A stretch of 64,000 bases of DNA from RGIG4097 sp937885645 (GCA_937885645.1 CALABJ010000013.1:96081-160080), one strand, 5' to 3'; positions 8,096 to 16,557 are shown, counted from the stretch's first letter. Made by a program: numbers and translations. Notes: generated by a model not told the origin, from the sequence alone.

Positions 8096-8120
8096 GGCGT
8101 CACTTAGTGGCGCTTCTTTT
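8096..8120 (+). terminator. Second terminator-like hairpin, opposite the end of the 39-aa ORF
   Basis: GCGTCAC (8097-8103), TTA loop, GTGGCGC (8107-8113), then TTCTTTTTT. On the plus strand it is a good terminator in tandem with the one after tlyA. On the minus strand the loop is the TAA stop of the small ORF; the minus-strand tail is less U-rich. Confidence 0.7.
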
Positions 8121-8223
8121 TTACTATGCAAACGACGATGATGATGACTGCAACTGCAAGTCCTGCCACACCGCCTAGCACGCTGACTGTAAAATCATCA
8201 ATGCAAAGAAGAGTGTTTATCAT
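8104..8223 (-). CDS. 39-residue single-span membrane peptide, leaderless
   Basis: A minus-strand ORF of 39 codons. The product starts MINTLLCIDDFTVSVLGG, continues with an uninterrupted hydrophobic helix (about residues 14-34, rich in V, I, A and G) and ends in the basic tail KKKRH, the form of a one-pass membrane peptide with a cytosolic C-terminus. Exactly upstream is a perfect sigma-A promoter whose -10 box ends 6 nt before the ATG, so the transcript would begin at or next to the start codon. The hydrophobic helix followed at once by a basic tail and stop is unlikely to be chance. I do not recognise a family. It could be a regulatory or toxin-like peptide; the function is unknown. Confidence 0.6.
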   Translation of the reverse strand: MINTLLCIDDFTVSVLGGVAGLAVAVIIIVVCIVKKKRH

Positions 8224-8229
8224 ACCATG

Positions 8230-8258
8230 ATTATAGTGCCACAAAGTCAATTTGTCAA
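8230..8258 (-). promoter_or_regulatory. Perfect sigma-A promoter for the 39-aa peptide
   Basis: Minus strand TTGACA (8253-8258), exactly 17 bp, TATAAT (8230-8235). All twelve box positions match consensus. The expected start site coincides with the ATG of the small ORF at 8223. Confidence 0.85.
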
Positions 8259-8352
8259 TGAAAAAGAGAAAACCACTTTCGGCGGTCTAATCGGGTGGTT
8301 TTATATACTATAAAAATCCATCAAAATTTTGTCTTTAAATTTTGAAAATGTC

Positions 8353-8381
8353 TTGTATAAAAATGAATATTAATGTATAAT
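8353..8381 (+). promoter_or_regulatory. Promoter of nadK-argR-recN
   Basis: TTGTAT (8353-8358), 17-bp spacer, TATAAT (8376-8381). The start codon of nadK is only 10 nt beyond the -10 box, so the leader would be about 3-4 nt. Confidence 0.72.
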
Positions 8382-8391
8382 GCTGTATGTT

Positions 8392-9165
8392 ATGAAATTG
8401 GCAATTTTTTCAAAAGAAAGTCTGTCCTCACACCCTCGAAAGGTTGAGTTGACGGAAAATCTCAAAAGGCTCGGCTTTGATGTTGTTGAGGCAAACACAG
8501 ATAGAGCACATGTCTGCGCAGACTGCCTTTTGGTGTTTGGCGGAGACGGCACAATGCTCACTGCTGCAACCACTTTTGACTTGCCAATTCTTGGCGTAAA
8601 CCTTGGCAACGTTGGTTTTTTGACACAATTTGAGTCATCAGTGACCGCAGAAGACATTGCAAAAGCGGTCAAGTGTGGTAAAGTGGTGACAAGAAGTCTT
8701 ATTGAAACTGAGGTCGAAGACACTATGCTCGTTGCTCTCAACGATTTGACAGTGAAGAGCACAACGGCAAGACCTATCACACTTTCAGTATCAGTTGACG
8801 GACAATTTGTTGACAAATATCATGCGGACGGCATCATCGTGTCAACACCCACCGGCTCAACGGCCTATTCGTTGTCCGCAGGCGGTCCTGTGCTTGCACC
8901 CGACGTTGACGCCATGGTCATCAACCCAATTTGCCCTCACTCATTGCACTCACGCACACTTGTTGTAAGTGGTGACAGTACAGTTGAAATCACCGTAGAT
9001 GATGAAGGAGCAGTGGTTTTTGCCGATAGTGAAAACTGCGCAAACGTGACAAACACAATAAAAATCAAAAAGTCGTCTAAAACCGCAAGATTTATCGACG
9101 TGGACAAGCGCGACTTCTACAATAAACTTTTAGAAAAAATGAACAGATGGGGCACTACGTGCTGA
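8392..9165 (+). CDS. nadK: NAD kinase
   Basis: Phosphorylates NAD to NADP. The 257-residue protein has the diagnostic GGDGT loop (VFGGDGTML, near residue 48) and the NAD-binding GIIVSTPTGSTAYSLSAGGP segment near 150. An in-frame ATG at 8380 overlaps the -10 box, so the ATG at 8392 (MKLAIFSK, matching the family) is the real start. No Shine-Dalgarno is present and the promoter implies an almost leaderless mRNA. argR follows after 19 nt. The nadK-argR-recN order is typical for Clostridia, downstream of tlyA. Confidence 0.95.
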   Translation: MKLAIFSKESLSSHPRKVELTENLKRLGFDVVEANTDRAHVCADCLLVFGGDGTMLTAATTFDLPILGVNLGNVGFLTQFESSVTAEDIAKAVKCGKVVTRSLIETEVEDTMLVALNDLTVKSTTARPITLSVSVDGQFVDKYHADGIIVSTPTGSTAYSLSAGGPVLAPDVDAMVINPICPHSLHSRTLVVSGDSTVEITVDDEGAVVFADSENCANVTNTIKIKKSSKTARFIDVDKRDFYNKLLEKMNRWGTTC

Positions 9166-9184
9166 CCTATGTTTGGAGGATATA

Positions 9185-9640
9185 ATGGCAAGAGCATCAA
9201 GACAACTCAAAATTCTTGAAATCATCGCAAAACACGACATCGACACACAAGAAGAATTGGTTGCACGTCTTCGTGAAGACGGCTATTCAGTGACACAAGC
9301 CACGGTGAGCCGTGACATCAAAGACATGAACATCATCAAGACTTTCACTGATGACGGCAGACACTACAAGTACGTGGCTCAACAACCCAAAGAGCCCTCA
9401 ACCGCAGACAAATTTATCAAAATTTTCCGCAACACAGTGCTTTCAATCCGCTCCGCAGAAAATCTTGTGATTCTCAAAACCGAACAAGGTGCTGCAAGTG
9501 CAGCAGCAGAGCTTATTGACCGCCTTGAATATGAAGAAATACTTGGCGTAATCGCAGGTGACAACACCATTTTTGTGGCTGTTGATTCTGTTGACCACGT
9601 TGATGGAGTTATGGACGCTCTCGAAAACATTTTGCAATAA
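9185..9640 (+). CDS. argR: Arginine repressor
   Basis: The 151-residue transcription factor has an N-terminal winged helix (RQLKILEIIAKHDIDTQEEL, then TQATVSRDIKDM as recognition helix) and a C-terminal hexamerisation and arginine-binding domain with LGVIAGDNTIFVAV. It represses arginine biosynthesis when arginine is plentiful. ATG 9185 is preferred over 9173 because GGAGG lies 6-10 nt upstream of it. The stop overlaps the recN start (TAATG). In Firmicutes argR (ahrC) regularly precedes recN. Confidence 0.95.
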   Translation: MARASRQLKILEIIAKHDIDTQEELVARLREDGYSVTQATVSRDIKDMNIIKTFTDDGRHYKYVAQQPKEPSTADKFIKIFRNTVLSIRSAENLVILKTEQGAASAAAELIDRLEYEEILGVIAGDNTIFVAVDSVDHVDGVMDALENILQ

Positions 9641-11328
9641 TGATTCAAAGTCTTTCAGTTGAAAACATAGCCCTCATTGAGAAACTTCAAGTTGAACTTG
9701 GCAGCGGGCTGAATATTTTGAGTGGTGAAACCGGCGCAGGTAAGTCAATTATCATTGACGCCGTATCTTTCGTATTGGGCGAAAGAGCAGACCGCTCGCT
9801 TATCCGCTACGGCACAGACTATGCTGTGGTTGAAGCCGTGTTCAGCGATTATCTCACACCTGCCGTCAAGGAGTATCTTGACGAAATCGGCATTGAGGAC
9901 GAAGAAGTGCTTATCCTCAACAGAAAGATGACCGTTGAGGGCAAAAACTCCTGCCGTATCAACGGCAGAGTGACCACTCTTTCAACACTAAAAGGACTCA
10001 CCGAACTCCTTGTTGACATACACGGTCAACACGAGCACCAATCTCTACTTAATCCCAATAATCACGTTGGGCTTTTGGATGGTCTTGGCGGTGAAAAGCA
10101 TATGAAACTCCTTGACAAAGTCAAGGAAACATACAAAAACTACACCTCTCTTAAAAGAGAATTTTCTTCATTTGGTGATGAGGATGAGCGTGTCCGCAGA
10201 TTGGATATCCTCGCATACCAAATTGCAGAAATTGAAAAGGGCGACGTGCAAGAAGGCGAGGAAGATGAACTCCTCGACAAGCGCAAACGCATACGCAACG
10301 TTGAGCGTATCTTGGAGGCTCTCACAAACGCCAAAAATCTTCTTGACGGATATGACAACACCGCAGTCAGTCCCGAACTTAAAACCACAATTTCAACCCT
10401 CAATATGATCTCTCAATACGATAATCGTATTGACGGACTCAACGAGCGCCTCGAAGATGCAAGAGCAGAAATCATAGACGTGGCAGACACAGTCAAATCA
10501 ATTCTTGACGAGCTTGACTTTGACCGTCATAGTGCAGACCAAGTTGAAGAAAGACTTGAACTTGTCCGTATGCTTCAAAGAAAGTATGGCGGTAGTTTTG
10601 ATGCGCTGACAAAATTCTATGAAAAGGCCGTTGAAGAAAGAGATCGTCTTGAAAACGCCGGGGATAGAGTGGCAAAACTTGAAGATGAACTTAAAAAAGC
10701 AGTCAAGGACTTGACCTCTGCCTGCGAAGACCTCACCGAATCAAGAAGAAATATTGCGGACAAATTTGAAAAGTCAATTATAAAAGAACTTGGCGACCTT
10801 GGCATGGGCGGAAGCACCTTCACCGTGAAGATTGACAGCGCAGTTGAAGCAGAAGATTGCACCTCAAACGGCGCAGACAAGGTTGAATTTTTGATTTCAC
10901 CCAACGTAGGTGAACCTTTGAAACCTCTTGCAAAAATAATCTCTGGCGGTGAAATGTCAAGATTTATGCTTGCTTTGAAGAATATCCTTGCAGACATTGA
11001 CCACATTGGCACAATGATTTTTGACGAAATCGACACTGGCATTTCTGGAAACATCTCAGCAGTTGTGTCTGAAAAGATGTGCAACATTTCAAGAAAACGT
11101 CAAGTCATAGCAGTCACCCATATGCCTTCACTTGCCGCTATGGCAGACAGCCATTTCCTCATTGCAAAATCAACCGAAAATGGCAAAACCCACACCCATC
11201 TTGACCTACTTGAAGATGACACTGAAGAAGTTGCAAGACTCATTGGTGGCAAAGATTATTCATCTCACGCAATTCCTCACGCAAAAGAAATGAAAGCCTG
11301 GGCAGAAAGGTACAAGGCAAGTTTATGA
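9640..11328 (+). CDS. recN: DNA repair protein RecN
   Basis: An SMC-like ATPase that gathers DNA ends at double-strand breaks. The 562 residues carry Walker A GETGAGKS at 29-36, a central coiled coil rich in E, K, L and D (about 150-390), the ABC signature ISGGEMSRFMLAL and Walker B MIFDEIDTGISG followed by a His-switch region (VTHMPSLAAMAD). Family length and order are normal. Translation starts in a TAATG overlap with argR. Confidence 0.95.
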   Translation: MIQSLSVENIALIEKLQVELGSGLNILSGETGAGKSIIIDAVSFVLGERADRSLIRYGTDYAVVEAVFSDYLTPAVKEYLDEIGIEDEEVLILNRKMTVEGKNSCRINGRVTTLSTLKGLTELLVDIHGQHEHQSLLNPNNHVGLLDGLGGEKHMKLLDKVKETYKNYTSLKREFSSFGDEDERVRRLDILAYQIAEIEKGDVQEGEEDELLDKRKRIRNVERILEALTNAKNLLDGYDNTAVSPELKTTISTLNMISQYDNRIDGLNERLEDARAEIIDVADTVKSILDELDFDRHSADQVEERLELVRMLQRKYGGSFDALTKFYEKAVEERDRLENAGDRVAKLEDELKKAVKDLTSACEDLTESRRNIADKFEKSIIKELGDLGMGGSTFTVKIDSAVEAEDCTSNGADKVEFLISPNVGEPLKPLAKIISGGEMSRFMLALKNILADIDHIGTMIFDEIDTGISGNISAVVSEKMCNISRKRQVIAVTHMPSLAAMADSHFLIAKSTENGKTHTHLDLLEDDTEEVARLIGGKDYSSHAIPHAKEMKAWAERYKASL

Positions 11329-11396
11329 TCGGTCCTCATTAATATAAGAACTTATTTTTCTACAATGTTTTATCTCTATATTGGAGTTATTCAGTA

Positions 11397-11993
11397 ATGT
11401 ACAGGCGAAAATTAGTTATATTCAGCATACTAAATTGGTTATTAGCTTTTGCATTTATTGCAGGCATGGTATGGATGATTTATTATGGCACAACTGAACT
11501 TACTGGCGACAAACAAATCATCAATTGTGTTGTAGGAGCTTTTGCGATAGTTGTTCCCGTAGCAGATCTCCATATCATGGGTGGATTTCTAATAATTGAT
11601 GAGTATCGAATTCTTGTTCGTTTCAAGTTGTTTGAAAAAACAACAGTTGTACCAATTGAAGAAGTAAGAATGCTTTATCTTTGTGGTAAAACTCTTGAAT
11701 CTGGCAAAAGCGGAACACATGTTACAGTAATTCGAGCAAACACAAAGGAAGGTCAAATCTTAGGATTTGGATTTAAGGCAATAAGGGCATTGGTTATGCG
11801 TTTAAATGTTCCAGTACATATATCGGAATACAATGCGTCCGTAAGTATTAATGCCAAAATTCTTTTGCAAAAAGGAAAACTTTCGGATTATCAAGCAAAG
11901 ATGCTGATGGCCTCATCGTCTTGGCCAAAGAAATATCTAAATAAATGGTATAATGAATCAAAAACTGGAATTAAAGATGAGTCATCTTTTTGA
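11397..11993 (+). CDS. Unknown membrane protein, first of a paralogous pair
   Basis: A 198-residue protein with two hydrophobic segments near residues 9-30 and 42-66, then a soluble domain whose beta-strand pattern (IIDEYRILVRFKLFEKTTVVPIEEV) resembles small PH-like membrane proteins. The C-terminal third contains KILLQKGKLSDYQAK and KKYLNKWYNE, nearly the same as in the gene at 12036. GGAG lies 10 nt before the ATG. Codon use is more AT-rich than in recN and there is no defined family that I recognise. The pair sits between recN and rnpB and may be a lineage-specific insertion. Confidence 0.75.
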   Translation: MYRRKLVIFSILNWLLAFAFIAGMVWMIYYGTTELTGDKQIINCVVGAFAIVVPVADLHIMGGFLIIDEYRILVRFKLFEKTTVVPIEEVRMLYLCGKTLESGKSGTHVTVIRANTKEGQILGFGFKAIRALVMRLNVPVHISEYNASVSINAKILLQKGKLSDYQAKMLMASSSWPKKYLNKWYNESKTGIKDESSF

Positions 11994-12035
11994 TTTAAAG
12001 GATCTTTGTTTCAATAGCATGTTAGTGAGGATAAA

Positions 12036-12596
12036 GTGAAAAAACGAATTTATTTTCATCCGGGTGCGATAGCATTATTAGTTTTGGTTCCTGTCGTGTT
12101 TACTGCCATTACATTTTCCGTATTTGAGCATACGAGCAAAACTTTGGTGACAAGCATTATTGTCGATGTGTTTCTTTGGGTGGCGTGTTTTTGGAATATT
12201 ATACTATGTTCTGGCAGCGTTGAGGCTGACTTGGACGGACAAATCTTTTTGGTAAAACGAAACATAAGATCTAAAGAGGTTCAAATAAAGCTATCGGAAA
12301 TAGAAAAAATATATATTACTATGGCGGCATATAATACGCGGTCCGAAGTAGTTTATAAGGTAAATTCTAAAGATGGAACTATTATAGGCACAGGATATCA
12401 CGTGTTGAATTATCTCTTAAAAAGCGGATTGAATGTTCCTGCGGATTTCGAGTCAGTTTATATCAACCTTTTGTTTAGTGTAAAACTTCTTTTGCAAAAA
12501 GGACGACTGCCCATATCAAAAGCCAAACAGTTGAAAGAGTATTTTCATATCCCACAAAAGTATTTCGACAAATGGTATAATGAGCCAAAACAATAG
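12036..12596 (+). CDS. Unknown membrane protein, second of a paralogous pair
   Basis: A 186-residue product with two hydrophobic segments (about 10-28 and 35-57) followed by a PH-like soluble part (GQIFLVKRNIRSKEVQIKLSEI). The end shares with the upstream gene the blocks VKLLLQKGRLPISKAK and QKYFDKWYNEPK, so the two arose by duplication. The most likely start is GTG at 12036 with GAGGA 5 nt upstream. It is 42 nt downstream of its paralogue, presumably in one transcript. Function unknown. Confidence 0.72.
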   Translation: MKKRIYFHPGAIALLVLVPVVFTAITFSVFEHTSKTLVTSIIVDVFLWVACFWNIILCSGSVEADLDGQIFLVKRNIRSKEVQIKLSEIEKIYITMAAYNTRSEVVYKVNSKDGTIIGTGYHVLNYLLKSGLNVPADFESVYINLLFSVKLLLQKGRLPISKAKQLKEYFHIPQKYFDKWYNEPKQ

Positions 12597-12604
12597 ATAT
12601 CAAC

Positions 12605-12640
12605 ACAAAATCAAGTCAAATCGGCTTGATTTTTTCTTTA
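12605..12640 (+). terminator. Terminator after the paralogous pair
   Basis: AAATCAAG (12608-12615), 9-nt loop, CTTGATTT (12625-12632) and a T-rich tail (TTTCTTTATTT). Confidence 0.8.
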
Positions 12641-12645
12641 TTTCG

Positions 12646-12674
12646 TTGCAAAGTGTAGGCTTGTGTGGTATTAT
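12646..12674 (+). promoter_or_regulatory. Promoter of rnpB
   Basis: TTGCAA (12646-12651), 17-bp spacer, TATTAT (12669-12674). The predicted start at about 12681 coincides with the 5' strand of RNase P helix P1. Confidence 0.75.
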
Positions 12675-12680
12675 ACCACT

Positions 12681-13008
12681 GCGAGTTAGCCGGACGGTCG
12701 CGGGGTAGTAATACCGTGAGGAAAGTCCGAGCATCACAGGGCAAGGGTGCAGGTGAAATGCCTGTGGAGGCGACTTTAAGGAAAGTGCAACAGAAAAAAA
12801 CCGCCCGAACACTCGGGTAAGGATGGAAAGGCGAGGTAAGAGCTCACCCGCAAATCGGTGACGAGGCGCGATGTAAACCCCACCCGATGCAAGACACGGA
12901 GCAATATGGGTTGCCCGCCCGCTCCACAAGTCGCTTGAGCGATACGGCAACGTACCGCCTAGATAGATGACCGTTCAAGACAGAACTCGGCTTATAGACT
13001 AATCTCGC
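12681..13008 (+). ncRNA. rnpB: RNase P RNA
   Basis: The catalytic RNA that removes tRNA 5' leaders. The universally conserved GAGGAAAGTCC of helix P4 is at 12718-12728 and the pairing 3' element with AGACAGAACTCGGCTTA is near 12978-12994. The ends close as P1: GCGAG and TTAG at 12681-12689 pair with CTAA and CTCGC at 12999-13008. Length (about 328 nt) is on the short side for bacterial RNase P RNA. It has its own promoter and terminator and is flanked by unrelated unknown genes. Confidence 0.95.
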
Positions 13009-13017
13009 ACACGTGAA

Positions 13018-13050
13018 AGACACCACTGCATGAAGTGGTGTTTTTCTTTT
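13018..13050 (+). terminator. Terminator of rnpB
   Basis: ACACCACT (13020-13027), 6-nt loop, AGTGGTGT (13034-13041), then TTTTCTTTTT. Confidence 0.92.
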
Positions 13051-13170
13051 TCCTTTGTCCATGTAAATTTTGTTGGGTATTTCTTGCGAAACCGCCGTGA
13101 AACACTTGTTTTGACCGCATATTGACAAATTAATCATCAAAAAAGCTAAACAGATAAATATCAGGGCTTT

Positions 13171-13200
13171 TTGCTTGTTTTTCAGTATTTTGGATACAAT
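13171..13200 (+). promoter_or_regulatory. Promoter of the 469-aa unknown gene
   Basis: TTGCTT (13171-13176), 18-bp spacer, TACAAT (13195-13200), ending 6 nt before the ATG at 13207. The geometry implies a leaderless mRNA. Confidence 0.6.
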
Positions 13201-13206
13201 CATCAT

Positions 13207-14616
13207 ATGGAATATGCAATATCAGCAGTGGTGACGATTTTCTTTGTGTTTCTTTATTTTGCACTTAAACCTAAAGACAGAGAGTCATTCACTAAAAAAC
13301 TTAATGATGATGCCTTCAAGGAAAAACTTGAAAAGTTGGCATCATCGAACAAACTCCCAAAGGAAAACGGAAAGAAGGAGTATTCCGTCAAAAAATTTGT
13401 GCGATACATTGGTTTTGCAAAATTTGTTGCAAAACGACACTTAGACAACAAGCATTGTCAAACAACTGAACTGAAACACTTTGTCGCGGAAATAGAAAAC
13501 AATACTAAGGATTTGAAAAAACTCAAAAAACTTGATTTCTCAAAACTTGGAGATTTGCCATCTTTTGAAAATGGCGCACGAATTGAAATTGTTGCAAGGG
13601 CACTCCTTGAGCACAATGATTTTCTGCTTGTTGAGGAAAAGATTGCCACTTGCTTTGAAATTTTCAACAAAGCAAGCACTTTGACTTATGCAGAAGTCAA
13701 CAACTTTTCATTGGTGATAAAGTTTCTATATCTTGAAAAACTCTACTATCTTTCAAAAAGAGCAGTAAATTTGGTGAAATTGGACAAATATGCATTGAAA
13801 GTTGCACGTCACCCAAAAAACTATGAGCAAAACAAGTTTTACAAAGGATTGAAGGATAACAACGCATTTTTGCATCTAACCGCAAAGCATAGGGGAGAAG
13901 ATTGTACTTATGCAACCATTGTTTACTTTGACGTATTGCAAAATTTGTGCTCTTTGACCTCAAAAATTTTCGATGGACTGAAATTTGTTGATTTGGTAGG
14001 TTTTGTAAAATTTTACTCTCCCATCGAAATTTTTGAAAATTATGAAAATTTTGCTTCGTCACCTGATGAAGTTAAATCTGCATTTTTGACCGAAGTAAGC
14101 AGTCAATCGTCAAAACTGAATATGGACGAATTTGCCTTTTCATATGCCTTGAAAAAATACGTGGATAGAGCAAAAAACAGATACACCCCTGCATTTTCAA
14201 CAAATTTGGCAGGGAAGAAGGTTGTCCTGTCTTTCTTCAAAAAGGATATGAAACTTCTCGCAACGGCACTCTCATCAAGATATGCCATGATCACTATATT
14301 TGGCGGTCAAAACAAGAAAACAATTCTAAAAAAGAGTGTTTTTAAGAATACTTTTGCAAATTATCAACAACAAAACACTATAAAACTCGGTGTTTTTGTG
14401 TCAAATGGCAAGTTAAGCATAAATCCACTTCTCTCAAGAAAAATCAATGAGGTTGACGTGCATTTCACAGAATTCGGCGTAAATCACCACTTGAAAATTG
14501 AAAAAGGTGACTGTCGTGAACTCTACTGCAATGGTACAAAGTACACGGGAATACCCGTGATACAACTGAAAGATAAGCCCCTTGACATACACCTCAAAGT
14601 GCCACCTAAGGATTAA
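13207..14616 (+). CDS. Unknown membrane-anchored protein (469 aa)
   Basis: The N-terminus MEYAISAVVTIFFVFLYFAL is a single membrane anchor; the rest is a soluble, Lys-rich, mostly helical protein followed by a likely beta-rich C-terminal part from about residue 335. The segment around FYSPIEIFENYENF and the following DEFAFSYALKKYVDRAKNRY faintly recalls the region before the catalytic part of cyclic beta-glucan synthase-type proteins, but I would not name it on that. An upstream in-frame ATG at 13171 lies in the promoter, so 13207 is chosen. No Shine-Dalgarno. It is monocistronic between rnpB and rarA; function unknown. Confidence 0.75.
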   Translation: MEYAISAVVTIFFVFLYFALKPKDRESFTKKLNDDAFKEKLEKLASSNKLPKENGKKEYSVKKFVRYIGFAKFVAKRHLDNKHCQTTELKHFVAEIENNTKDLKKLKKLDFSKLGDLPSFENGARIEIVARALLEHNDFLLVEEKIATCFEIFNKASTLTYAEVNNFSLVIKFLYLEKLYYLSKRAVNLVKLDKYALKVARHPKNYEQNKFYKGLKDNNAFLHLTAKHRGEDCTYATIVYFDVLQNLCSLTSKIFDGLKFVDLVGFVKFYSPIEIFENYENFASSPDEVKSAFLTEVSSQSSKLNMDEFAFSYALKKYVDRAKNRYTPAFSTNLAGKKVVLSFFKKDMKLLATALSSRYAMITIFGGQNKKTILKKSVFKNTFANYQQQNTIKLGVFVSNGKLSINPLLSRKINEVDVHFTEFGVNHHLKIEKGDCRELYCNGTKYTGIPVIQLKDKPLDIHLKVPPKD

Positions 14617-14657
14617 AGTGGTTTTTGGTCAATTTGAAGACAAATCTCGTGTTTGTC

Positions 14658-14686
14658 TTTACATTTTCGGTTTTATTAATTATAAT
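14658..14686 (+). promoter_or_regulatory. Promoter of rarA-ruvX
   Basis: TTTACA (14658-14663), 17-bp spacer, TATAAT (14681-14686). The rarA ATG is 8 nt beyond the -10 box, so the leader is 0-2 nt. Confidence 0.78.
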
Positions 14687-14694
14687 AAAATCGT

Positions 14695-16026
14695 ATGGAT
14701 TTATTTGACCTTCAACAACATGAAGAAAAACTTGCGCCTCTTGCTGAAAGAATGCGTCCAAGAACAATTGACGAGTTTATAGGACAATCAAAGATTGTCG
14801 GCAACGGCTCGTTGCTTCGTCGTGCAATTTCCGCAGGACGTCTTGGCAGTTGCATTTTCTATGGTCCTCCCGGCACAGGAAAAACTACTCTTGCCAACAT
14901 TATCGCAGAAAACACCAATGCAAACTTTGTCAAACTCAATGCGGTCACTGCAGGGGTTGCTGACGCCAAAAAAGTCATAGAAGAGGCAAAAAGCCTTCTT
15001 CGTATGTATGGCAAACAAACTTATTTGCTTCTTGACGAATGCCATAGATGGAACAAGGCACAAAGCGACAGCGTTTTGCAAGCAGTGGAGCAAGGTCATA
15101 TCATTTTCATTGGCTCGACCACCGAAAATCCTTACGCAAATATGACTAGGGCAATTGTGTCAAGATGCCGTGTTTTCGAGTTTTCTAGACTGACCGAAAA
15201 GGACATCTTGCAGGGGCTCAAACGCGCCCTTGTTGACGCCGAGCGTGGCCTTGGATTTATGCAAATTAATGCGGACGATGATGCTTTGCATCATTTGGCT
15301 TGGGCAGCAGGCGGAGATCTTCGCACAGCACTCAACGCACTTGAACTTGCAGCAATCACAACAAACGCAGGAAAAGATGGCGTCGTGCACATAACAAAAG
15401 AGGTTGCAGAGCAGTCAATCCAAAAGAAAGCATTATCCTTTGACGAAAGCATGTATTACGACATCATTTCCGCTTTCATCAAGAGCATGCGCGGAAGCGA
15501 CTCAAATGCCGCTGTATATTGGGCAATGCGCCTTATTGATGCTGGTTGCGATCCTATGCTTATCGCTCGCAGAATCGTCATACACGCAGCAGAAGACGTA
15601 GGTCTAGCTGACCCTAATGCATTGAACGTTGCAGTGTCTGCAATGCAAGCATACGAAAAAATTGGTCTGCCTGAAGGCAGAATCCCCTTGACCGAAGGCA
15701 TTATTTACGTTGCTGAAGCACCAAAATCAAACAAAGTTGTCGAGGCAATGTTCAGTGCAGAAGATGCGGTCAAGACAATAAGACATGAATCCGTGCCCAT
15801 TTACCTTCGTGACACCAACTACAAAACAGAGAAAGTTTCAGGATACAAATATCCTCACGACTACGGCGGATGGGTGAAGCAACAATATCTTCCTGACGAA
15901 ATCAAAGATAGAGTTTTCTATGAGCCTACTGAAAATGGTTTTGAAAAGGTCATCAAGGAGCGCCAAGAGGAAAGAAAACACCTTGCCGAGAAAAAGCAAA
16001 GCGACACGTATAGACACAATCAATAA
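14695..16026 (+). CDS. rarA: Replication-associated recombination ATPase RarA (MgsA)
   Basis: A AAA+ ATPase related to clamp loaders and acting at stalled replication forks. The 443-residue protein has LAERMRPRTIDEFIGQ at the start, Walker A GPPGTGKT at residues 57-64, Walker B LLDECHRWNKAQ (the family usually has DEIHRFNK, so the Cys and Trp are variants), sensor 1 IGSTTENPY and the C-terminal tetramerisation domain ending near YKYPHDYGGWVKQQYLP. No ribosome binding site precedes the ATG and the promoter predicts a leaderless message. A hairpin holding its stop codon lies before ruvX. Confidence 0.94.
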   Translation: MDLFDLQQHEEKLAPLAERMRPRTIDEFIGQSKIVGNGSLLRRAISAGRLGSCIFYGPPGTGKTTLANIIAENTNANFVKLNAVTAGVADAKKVIEEAKSLLRMYGKQTYLLLDECHRWNKAQSDSVLQAVEQGHIIFIGSTTENPYANMTRAIVSRCRVFEFSRLTEKDILQGLKRALVDAERGLGFMQINADDDALHHLAWAAGGDLRTALNALELAAITTNAGKDGVVHITKEVAEQSIQKKALSFDESMYYDIISAFIKSMRGSDSNAAVYWAMRLIDAGCDPMLIARRIVIHAAEDVGLADPNALNVAVSAMQAYEKIGLPEGRIPLTEGIIYVAEAPKSNKVVEAMFSAEDAVKTIRHESVPIYLRDTNYKTEKVSGYKYPHDYGGWVKQQYLPDEIKDRVFYEPTENGFEKVIKERQEERKHLAEKKQSDTYRHNQ

Positions 16027-16039
16027 TCTTTGATTATTG
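16021..16039 (+). promoter_or_regulatory. Intercistronic hairpin spanning the rarA stop codon
   Basis: CAATAATC (16021-16028), TTT loop, GATTATTG (16032-16039). The TAA of rarA is in the 5' arm and the GGAAAGG site of ruvX begins right after the 3' arm. There is no U tail, so it is not a terminator. Similar hairpins precede dxr, ispG and the polC-like gene. Confidence 0.55.
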
Positions 16040-16050
16040 GAAAGGATATT

Positions 16051-16482
16051 ATGAAAAGAAAAGTGGCACTTGACGTTGGCGACGTCCGTATCGGGGTTGC
16101 TGTCAGCGATATGCTGGGCATCACCGCCAACCCAAGAGAAACATACGTAAGAAAGGGCAAAACCTTTGAAGACGACATCAACTATTTTGTGAAATACGCA
16201 AAAGAAGAGGATGCCGACGCTTTTGTCATCGGTTTGCCTATGAATATGGACGGCTCTGAAGGTCCTAGAGCAGAGGTGACAAGAGAGTTTGGCGAGGCAT
16301 TGAAAGAGGCCAGTGGACTTCAAGTCATCTACGTTGACGAGCGTCTTACAACTGTGTCTGCCGAGCGTATGTTGATTTGCGCTGACGTTCGCAGAGAAAA
16401 GAGAAAACAAGTCATTGACAAGGTGGCTGCAACCATCATTTTGCAATCATACCTTGACGGACAATCTTTCAAAAAATGGTAG
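16051..16482 (+). CDS. ruvX: RuvX/YqgF family nuclease (pre-16S rRNA processing)
   Basis: A 143-residue RNase H-fold protein: VALDVGDVRIGVAVSD at the start (first catalytic Asp), FVIGLPMNMDGSEGPRA in the middle, YVDERLTTVSAERML (Glu) and KVAATIILQSYLDG (late helix). The family has been tied to 5' maturation of 16S rRNA and, in older work, to Holliday junction resolution. The ATG at 16051 is chosen over 16030 because of GGAAAGG upstream and the canonical N-terminus. Together with the following DUF1292 gene it matches the yrrK-yrzB block of Bacillus. Confidence 0.9.
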   Translation: MKRKVALDVGDVRIGVAVSDMLGITANPRETYVRKGKTFEDDINYFVKYAKEEDADAFVIGLPMNMDGSEGPRAEVTREFGEALKEASGLQVIYVDERLTTVSAERMLICADVRREKRKQVIDKVAATIILQSYLDGQSFKKW

Positions 16483-16557
16483 GTTAGAACACTAGTTTCG
16501 GTGAAATCCTACTGAAAATATGAATACGAAATGCAGACAACTGCAAAGGAGAATATT

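Noticed and set aside
8269..8302. AAAACCAC/GTGGTTTT inverted repeat upstream of nadK as a terminator
   Set aside because: The loop is about 18 nt and the stem short; on the plus strand the tail is not T-rich. It might terminate antisense reading but I cannot support it.
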